DNA of 64,000 nucleotides, from the NCBI RefSeq assembly GCF_042684865.1, contig NZ_JBHUML010000002.1:558001-622000 (forward strand), in the 5' to 3' direction. The notes under the pieces were generated by a model. The model did no database searches. It was not told where the DNA came from and saw only the letters and a program-made list of their open reading frames with translations. How positions within the stretch are numbered: the first letter of the stretch is position 1; every line of letters starts with the position of its first letter. Both the position numbers and the translations under genes were made by a program. The stretch comes from Salibacterium lacus. GTDB taxonomy: Bacteria > Bacillota > Bacilli > Bacillales > Marinococcaceae. Positions 59,111 through 64,000 of the stretch are shown here, in pieces.

Positions 59111-59413
59111 TTAAACCTTTCTTATCATTTTCAGGCCTGCTGCCACCATTTCGTTCTTATTTTTCACCATCCAGCCGAGTGTTGGATGATAATCGAGAGA
59201 GGGCTCGGGTTTAAGATGAAACAAAGACGTTTCATCCGTAAAAGCATAGACCGGTGCTGCTGTGTCATTTTGAGTTGGTTCTTCCAGAACCAGACGTACA
59301 TCTACGTCCCCAGCTCACGAGCCGGACCACGCTGCCTCAATTCTCAGAGCAGCCGGTATATGGAACTTTGCTGCAGCATACTCTGCTCGGTCTGTCATGT
59401 TCATACGTACCAT
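59111..59413 (-). CDS. Second candidate selenoprotein, HesB-like (in-frame UGA at codon 33)
   Basis: 101 codons from ATG 59413 (GAAGGGGGGATAAAAG before it) to TAA 59111, with in-frame UGA at 59317-59315. The context RIEAAWSGSU-AGDVDV-RLVLEEP parallels IRVVFSGMGU-SGPNI-GLALDEP of the HesB-like gene 1.2 kb away: a strand, small residues, U, then an L-x-L-(D/E)-E-P strand. The rest (L-F-H-L-K-P-E, L-G-W-M-V-K-N-K) has no named family and no terminal Cys pair. A hairpin with the same UGGAA loop follows. The stop is 38 bases before the dipeptidase start. It is a distant paralogue or a new selenoprotein family. Confidence 0.75.
59276..59292 (-). promoter_or_regulatory. SECIS-like hairpin of the second UGA gene
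   Basis: On the minus strand TGGTTCTGGAAGAACCA gives a 6-bp perfect stem (U-A, G-C, G-C, U-A, U-A, C-G) and loop UGGAA, starting 29 nt after the UGA. Compared with the first hairpin the third pair from the loop changes C-G to U-A and the outer U·G to U-A, so pairing is kept. Confidence 0.75.
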
Positions 59414-59443
59414 CTTTTATCCCCCCTTCCGTGCAGCCGGAAT

Positions 59444-59472
59444 AAAAAAGCCGCCTGCAGCGCAGACAGCCT
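59444..59472 (-). terminator. Terminator between the receiver-domain gene and the HesB-like unit
   Basis: On the minus strand AGGCTGTCTGC pairs with GCAGGCGGCTT (11 bp including G·U pairs) around loop GCT, then TTTT. It marks the start of a separate transcription unit for the UGA genes and the dipeptidase, with only ~30 bases left for a promoter, so read-through may also matter. Confidence 0.7.
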
Positions 59473-59481
59473 TTCTGCTTT

Positions 59482-59820
59482 TTATGAAAATGTCAACGGC
59501 AGTGGTCTTAATGTTACTTTTACCCTTTCAGGTATGTTTCCTTTTCTTTTTCCTTCGAGTAAGTGCTGGTACATTTTTTTCCCAGCGGCAGCATTCGCTG
59601 AATGTATTGTAATTCGATCCGGGTATTGATTATTTTCCAGCAGGTATAATACAACTTCAAATCCATTACTTTTCTTACTGCCAAGATCATGATCAAGTGA
59701 CAGATGAGAAACATGCTGGTCATCTTCAAGCAGCAATATACATTCTTCTGCTGTTTTAACAAGAATATGATCTTCAGGTCCAGGTCTCACATCGTCAAGG
59801 AAAATATTTCGTCGTTCCAT
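59482..59820 (-). CDS. Cyclic-phosphate-processing receiver-like domain protein
   Basis: 112 residues from ATG 59820 (AAAGGAT upstream). FLDDVRPGPED near the start and HLSLDHDLGSKKSNGFEVV are the two acidic/His motifs of the receiver-like family linked to cyclic-phosphate processing. The L-D-D-x-R-x-P and D-H-D-L-G motifs are diagnostic. It would act on cyclic phosphate-bearing nucleotides or RNA ends (family inference); no partner is next to it. It lies between dynA and the HesB-like unit. Confidence 0.75.
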   Translation of the reverse strand: MERRNIFLDDVRPGPEDHILVKTAEECILLLEDDQHVSHLSLDHDLGSKKSNGFEVVLYLLENNQYPDRITIHSANAAAGKKMYQHLLEGKRKGNIPERVKVTLRPLPLTFS

Positions 59821-59918
59821 TCTAATCATCCTTTACTGCCTTGATAACCTTGGGAACTGATCGATAGTGATACCTTCTTATTCTATCCTATCAAAATTCC
59901 GACATAAATCCAACAACA

Positions 59919-62900
59919 CTATAACAATTTCTGGAGACCTTCCACGGCTGCTGTCAGCTGTTTTTGCATTTTGGCGTCCTGCCTTTCGTAGAACGACTCG
60001 TAAAGATCATCTGCCAATCTTTCATACCATTTCAACACTTCTTCCCATTCCGCTGTCATCCACTCTGCATACCGCTTTTTCAGTTCATCCTGGTATTTTT
60101 TTATATAGTCATCTCCGTGGGGACGCAGCACCTGTTCCAGTTCATCCTTAAGCTGTTTGTATTCTCCCTGCGTGAAAAAATCACGATAGGAACGGTATTT
60201 TTGTATAAATGGTAGATTCTTCACGGCTTCTGGAGGAAAAGAGTGAACATCTGCTTCCGGTATCTGCTGCTTTCTGTCTTTTTCTACAAAGGCTTCTGCA
60301 AGTTCTTCGGGAAATGCGCGGGCAGCGTCTTCCTGGAGACTCTTCCATTTTCGGTTCAGGAAATATTCCATCCGTATCATCGTCGCACGTACTTCTTCAG
60401 CAAACAAATGAAACAATAAAGTGATGAGCTCGTTGACATACCGGTGCAGCTGCGAAGAGAAATTTTCTTTTTGAAAACGGCCTGCATTCAATAGTTCTTT
60501 ATACTCATCAAAATACCGGTAAAACACACGCTGTTTGACGTAAAACATCAATTCATCCAGTTCCTGCTCCACTTCTTTCCTGTCAATGGATATATCATAC
60601 TGCTGGATCCATGTTTGAAAGGCTGTTTTTTTCTGCTTCACCTTTTCCTTTTCGAGCTCCTTCTCGTTCTCTTTCTGCTGGAGAAAAAGCTGTTGATTTC
60701 TCAGTGCTCCGACAGCAGATTCTATTTCCCGGTACAGCTCATTCTGCAGTGTTTGCTGCAGATGTTCTTCCGTGAAAGCATGGAACAAGTCGAGAAAGTT
60801 CGGCAGGCCGGATGTCCGCGCTTCTCCCCGGAGGGCTTTCCCTGCCGAAACCGGGTAGACCCACGGAGAAGCAATTCCCATCCGCTTGAGCTGATTGGCC
60901 GAATAACTCAGCACGTCCTGTAATTCCCTTTCAGAAGAAGCAAGATCCGCTGCGTTAACAAGAAAAAACATTTTATCATAAGAGAAATATTCTTTCGTCC
61001 GGCCGATCTGTTTTAAAAATTCCTGATCCGCCTTAGAAAAAGCATGGTTATAATAGCTGACATAAAGGAGGGTATCGGCTTCTTTCAGTTCACGAAATGC
61101 GGTCTCTGCATGTCGTCTGTAAACCGATCCAATGCCCGGAGTGTCTGTCAATATGTATCCGGAGCGGGTAAATGCGCAGTCGAAATATATCACAGCTGTA
61201 TCGATGAGCAGTAGTTCTTCCTGGCGGCCAATCCTGTCCTTGTATGTTTTTTCATTCGTTATCTGATGCCGCCCCAGCCAGCTTTTGTTCGTCGAAGCTG
61301 TCTGATAATACATGTCGAGCAGATTGATTTCATCGGGATGTAAAAGGTCCAGTACAGCAGAGGTTTCCAATGTGTCCTCTTTTGTTTCTTTCTCCTTCTC
61401 CTCAGGCAGAAGCCGGCTGTTTTTCATATCTTCTTTTTGCTCCGGCCAGTCCCGGAATGTTTGCAGTTCATATCCAGCCCCACTCAGGATATCGTTCATG
61501 TCGTCAGTGATTCCTGCCTCTGACTTGTAGAAGAGTTCAACACTTCGATGAGGATGTTCAAGGTCAGGGGATTGTATCCGCTGCACACAGGCTGTCGTCG
61601 GACTCGCAGCAGCACCCAGCACCGGCTCGCCCAAAATCGCATTGGCAAGTGTAGATTTCCCCGCACTGAAACTTCCAAAGAGAGAAACCCGCCAGGTTTT
61701 TTCCCGCATCCGTTCTGCTTTTTTCTGCAGAGAATCCATCCGCTGCTTCATCTGCGGCATGTCCTGTATAAGAGAAACGGCCTGATCAGCCAGACGTGCT
61801 GATCCAAGGGTTGACTGCCGGCATGAAAAACCGGCACCACCCGAAACAGGCGGGTACAGCGTTCCGATGCTGATGGATGGCGTGTCGTAAACTATTGAAA
61901 CAGGACGGCCGACTTCCTTCTTAGATGTATCAAAAGAAGCATCCACCCGAGGCACGGCACTATTTTCCAGCCGTTTCAGGTAATAATCAGCCGTGCCTTC
62001 AAGCCATGATAGCTTTTGATCCATTCGAGCGCGTATTTCCCGGGCTTCAAGCCAAAGCCTGTATTCTTTTTGAAGTCGTTCTGTTTCTGTTTTCTGGATG
62101 ATACCAAGCGCGCGTTTCCACTCAGGCATCCATTCCCGCAGCAGTGCTTTATAATTTTTGCGCAGCTGCTCCGCAAGGTTCCGGGAGAATACGGCGCTGT
62201 AGTTTTCCCCGTGCCGGGAGCCGCTGCGCTGGGCTTCGGTGATTAATGCTTCATCCGGCTCCCGGTACAAAGAAAACAGCGTTTTTTTATGCTCCTGCTC
62301 TTGCAGATTGTAATACTGCATAATCTGCCGCATGTTCTGCTGAAGCGGAATGTCAATATAGTTCTGTACGTTTTCCCGGAGATTATCGAGCAGCCGTTTT
62401 TTGGTTTCTTCGAGTGCCGCATCCCCCCGTTTTGGCTGCAGCCATTTTTTCCAAATAGAAGTTTCCTTAAGAGAAATAAGATATTCTTCTGCTGCATTTC
62501 TTGTATGATAAGGAGTGATTTTGGCATTTTCGAAGAGACGATCCACCATCTTCATGACATAATATTCAAACTGCCGGTCCCAGAAAGGCACCGATTGAAT
62601 ACGGGTATCCAAGTCTGTTATCACCTGGTCGATTTCACGTGCGCTGTGCTTGGCTCTCTCGTTTTCCTGATACGAGGTTTCTTTTGATGTGTGATAACGG
62701 ACTGCCTCTTCCACGATGCGGTATGTTTCAAGGGCAGCGTGCTGGTTCATCAAATATCCGGCTTCTTCCTTACCAAGATGAAAAAGCCGGCAGAGGGAAG
62801 CCCATTCCCCGGGTGAAGCATCGGGAAATTTGGCGGAAACGTAATACACGTCTGACACGTAAACCCGGCGCCTTCTCCACGAATCCATAATGTTTTGATG

Positions 62901-63590
62901 AAACGTTTCAAATGACTGTTCCTGCTCATCATGCTTATCCACTTGGTTCACAATCAATCTGGGAGATATGCCGCGTTCATTGATTTCTTTTAAAAGACCC
63001 TCGTTGCCGGCGGATTCCACCTGTTGATAATCGGTAACACAGCAGACGATATCAGCCTGCGTAAACGAGGAGAGGGCTTTCCTGCGATGCAGTGGATCTG
63101 TGGAATCCATACCGGGCGTGTCCATGATTTTGACATGCCCGGGGAGGTGGATATCCGGTGATTGAATGGACAATTCTTCCACATGACCGGAAAGAAACCA
63201 AGGGCGAAGATCTTCACCGGACGGGATCTCGTTCCACTGCCCTGTCTCTGCATCGCGATATTGATAGAACGTTTTGATGCTGTACTTAAGGTGAACGATA
63301 TTGGCACTCGTCGGCACAGGGTGGGAAGGCAGAATATCCGAATCCATGATTTGGTTAAGAAGCGTGGATTTGCCGGCGGAAAAATGGCCGCAGCAAGCAA
63401 TCGTCAAAAAGGTATCGGAGAGCTTTTCCGCAGTCGACGCTGCCTGCTGTTCCAATCCCGGCATGTGCTGAATAAGCGGGTCATGCTGCAGTTTAAAAAG
63501 CAGGCTGTCTAAGACGTCTTTTGGAAATTGATAATGATCAAAATAGTCCATGCGTTCCTTTTTTCCCATCCACTTTTCTTTTCGGGCCAT
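59919..63590 (-). CDS. dynA: Bacterial dynamin-like GTPase DynA (YpbR)
   Basis: 1223 residues (1193 in B. subtilis DynA), two dynamin modules in one chain. First GTPase: P-loop G-H-F-S-A-G-K-S-T at 68-76, switch D-T-P-G-M-D-S and N-Q-V-D. Second GTPase: P-loop G-S-F-S-A-G-K-S-T near 640, D-T-P-G-I-G-S and N-A-A-D. Long helical stalks follow each. It tethers and fuses membranes and protects against phage and pore-forming agents. ATG 63590 (AGGAGGG at 9 bases) is chosen over ATG 63599, which sits on the ribosome site. Confidence 0.93.
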   Translation of the reverse strand: MARKEKWMGKKERMDYFDHYQFPKDVLDSLLFKLQHDPLIQHMPGLEQQAASTAEKLSDTFLTIACCGHFSAGKSTLLNQIMDSDILPSHPVPTSANIVHLKYSIKTFYQYRDAETGQWNEIPSGEDLRPWFLSGHVEELSIQSPDIHLPGHVKIMDTPGMDSTDPLHRRKALSSFTQADIVCCVTDYQQVESAGNEGLLKEINERGISPRLIVNQVDKHDEQEQSFETFHQNIMDSWRRRRVYVSDVYYVSAKFPDASPGEWASLCRLFHLGKEEAGYLMNQHAALETYRIVEEAVRYHTSKETSYQENERAKHSAREIDQVITDLDTRIQSVPFWDRQFEYYVMKMVDRLFENAKITPYHTRNAAEEYLISLKETSIWKKWLQPKRGDAALEETKKRLLDNLRENVQNYIDIPLQQNMRQIMQYYNLQEQEHKKTLFSLYREPDEALITEAQRSGSRHGENYSAVFSRNLAEQLRKNYKALLREWMPEWKRALGIIQKTETERLQKEYRLWLEAREIRARMDQKLSWLEGTADYYLKRLENSAVPRVDASFDTSKKEVGRPVSIVYDTPSISIGTLYPPVSGGAGFSCRQSTLGSARLADQAVSLIQDMPQMKQRMDSLQKKAERMREKTWRVSLFGSFSAGKSTLANAILGEPVLGAAASPTTACVQRIQSPDLEHPHRSVELFYKSEAGITDDMNDILSGAGYELQTFRDWPEQKEDMKNSRLLPEEKEKETKEDTLETSAVLDLLHPDEINLLDMYYQTASTNKSWLGRHQITNEKTYKDRIGRQEELLLIDTAVIYFDCAFTRSGYILTDTPGIGSVYRRHAETAFRELKEADTLLYVSYYNHAFSKADQEFLKQIGRTKEYFSYDKMFFLVNAADLASSERELQDVLSYSANQLKRMGIASPWVYPVSAGKALRGEARTSGLPNFLDLFHAFTEEHLQQTLQNELYREIESAVGALRNQQLFLQQKENEKELEKEKVKQKKTAFQTWIQQYDISIDRKEVEQELDELMFYVKQRVFYRYFDEYKELLNAGRFQKENFSSQLHRYVNELITLLFHLFAEEVRATMIRMEYFLNRKWKSLQEDAARAFPEELAEAFVEKDRKQQIPEADVHSFPPEAVKNLPFIQKYRSYRDFFTQGEYKQLKDELEQVLRPHGDDYIKKYQDELKKRYAEWMTAEWEEVLKWYERLADDLYESFYERQDAKMQKQLTAAVEGLQKLL

Positions 63591-63630
63591 CGATGGCATC
63601 CCTCCTTCTGTCTGCGTGCTGCCAATAGAA

Positions 63631-63657
63631 AAACCGGCTTGTGCTGCCGGCCGGTTT
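63631..63657 (-). terminator. Terminator after the partial upstream gene
   Basis: AAACCGG (63631-63637) pairs with CCGGTTT (63651-63657); on the minus strand it is followed by TTTTTC. Confidence 0.65.
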
Positions 63658-64000
63658 CACAGTAAAAAATCTTTTTCAAAGAGGTAGGAATAGGGGATAT
63701 CAACAAACACATACAAATTTTCATTAATTGGATACGAATAAGTGCGTATACGTTCCTCCTTATGAATATCTGTATAAAGGTCTGAAAGAATTCCCTTTTT
63801 CTCAATGTTCATCCGTACAATATTTTCAAGAAAATAAGGACGCCAGCTCCAGTTCCGGTTCTTTTCTTCAAACTGATACTGCCACGTTCCTTCTTCATCA
63901 AGAAATGCGTTCCCTGACTGCTGGAACCCTTCATAATTACACAGGTATACCCGGAATGAAAGGTCTTTCAGCCCCTCAGCGATATGAAGGGTTAATTCAT
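63657..64000 (-). CDS. Partial unknown protein (5' end outside window)
   Basis: The minus-strand frame is open from the window edge to TGA 63659-63657, giving the last ~113 residues. It begins E-L-T-L-H-I-A-E-G-L-K-D-L-S-F-R-V-Y and contains WSWRPYFLENIVRMN and LYVFVDIPYSYLFEKDFLL at the end. The pattern is a soluble mixed alpha/beta protein; no family recognised. dynA starts about 65 bases further on, after a terminator. Confidence 0.65.
   Translation of the reverse strand, partial: ELTLHIAEGLKDLSFRVYLCNYEGFQQSGNAFLDEEGTWQYQFEEKNRNWSWRPYFLENIVRMNIEKKGILSDLYTDIHKEERIRTYSYPINENLYVFVDIPYSYLFEKDFLL

Noticed and set aside
59093..59629. Plus-strand frame of 178 codons over the selenoprotein candidate.
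   Set aside because: Cys-, Ser- and Phe-rich shadow of the minus-strand gene with no ribosome site. The minus frame has start, stop and family signals.

Overview
The window looks like chromosomal DNA of a spore-forming, halotolerant member of the Bacillaceae. The gene content and local order resemble the Bacillus subtilis yp/yn regions: a dynA (ypbR) homologue, then mrfA-mrfB (yprA-yprB), ypsA, gpsB, rnpB, ypsC and ypwA, and separately yneT next to parE-parC. Spore transglutaminase Tgl and a SleB/CwlJ-type hydrolase point to sporulation. A BCCT betaine carrier, an OpuF-type osmoprotectant ABC transporter and an orphan betaine-binding lipoprotein point to salt stress. Start sites rest on strong AGGAGG-type ribosome binding sites, with several TTG and GTG starts. 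I saw no tRNA, phage, CRISPR array or intact insertion sequence.

Layout. 0-10 kb: an MFS transporter end, a uroporphyrinogen-III-synthase-like gene, a molybdenum block (modA-modB-mobA), a large double-transmitter sensor kinase with its response regulator, a SinI-like anti-repressor, and an M20 peptidase. 10-24 kb: YjlB-like cupin, an HPr-like protein lacking the active histidine, ypcP-cvfB, FAD enzymes, a sulfite/sulfonate exporter, katE behind a SigB-type promoter, a MITE-like repeat, tgl, a purine-salvage pair behind a PurBox, and a MarR-WrbA pair. 24-36 kb: cysJI sulfite reductase, small proteins, betaine carrier, MFS, SleB-like, LysE, amino-acid permease, DUF421 and cupin genes. 37-45 kb: parE-parC, yneT, opuFA-opuFB. 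45-57 kb: the yp-type housekeeping block, including RNase P RNA. 57-64 kb: betaine-binding protein, an M19 dipeptidase cluster, a cyclic-phosphate-type receiver protein, dynA, and a partial gene.

The most important observation is at 57.8-59.4 kb on the minus strand. Two short reading frames that flank the M19 dipeptidase each contain one in-frame UGA, and conventional ORF calling misses both. The first (57845-58135) is a HesB/IscA-like protein in which UGA replaces the conserved cysteine of the GMGC motif. The second (59111-59413) has UGA at the equivalent place before an L-x-L-(D/E)-E-P motif. About 25-28 nt after each UGA lies a hairpin with a 5-nt UGGA(U/A) loop, as expected for a bacterial SECIS element. 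The two stems differ by compensating base changes. I infer two selenocysteine-containing HesB-like proteins transcribed together with the dipeptidase. The selenocysteine machinery (selA, selB, selC, selD) is not in this window and must be found elsewhere in the genome for the reading to hold.

Genes that probably work together: modA/modB/mobA (molybdate uptake and molybdenum cofactor); cysJ/cysI (sulfite to sulfide); phosphoribosyltransferase plus permease (purine salvage); parE/parC (chromosome decatenation); opuFA/opuFB with the BCCT carrier and the lone betaine-binding protein (osmoprotection); mrfA/mrfB (DNA-damage repair); and the HesB-like/dipeptidase/HesB-like transcription unit, whose function is unknown.
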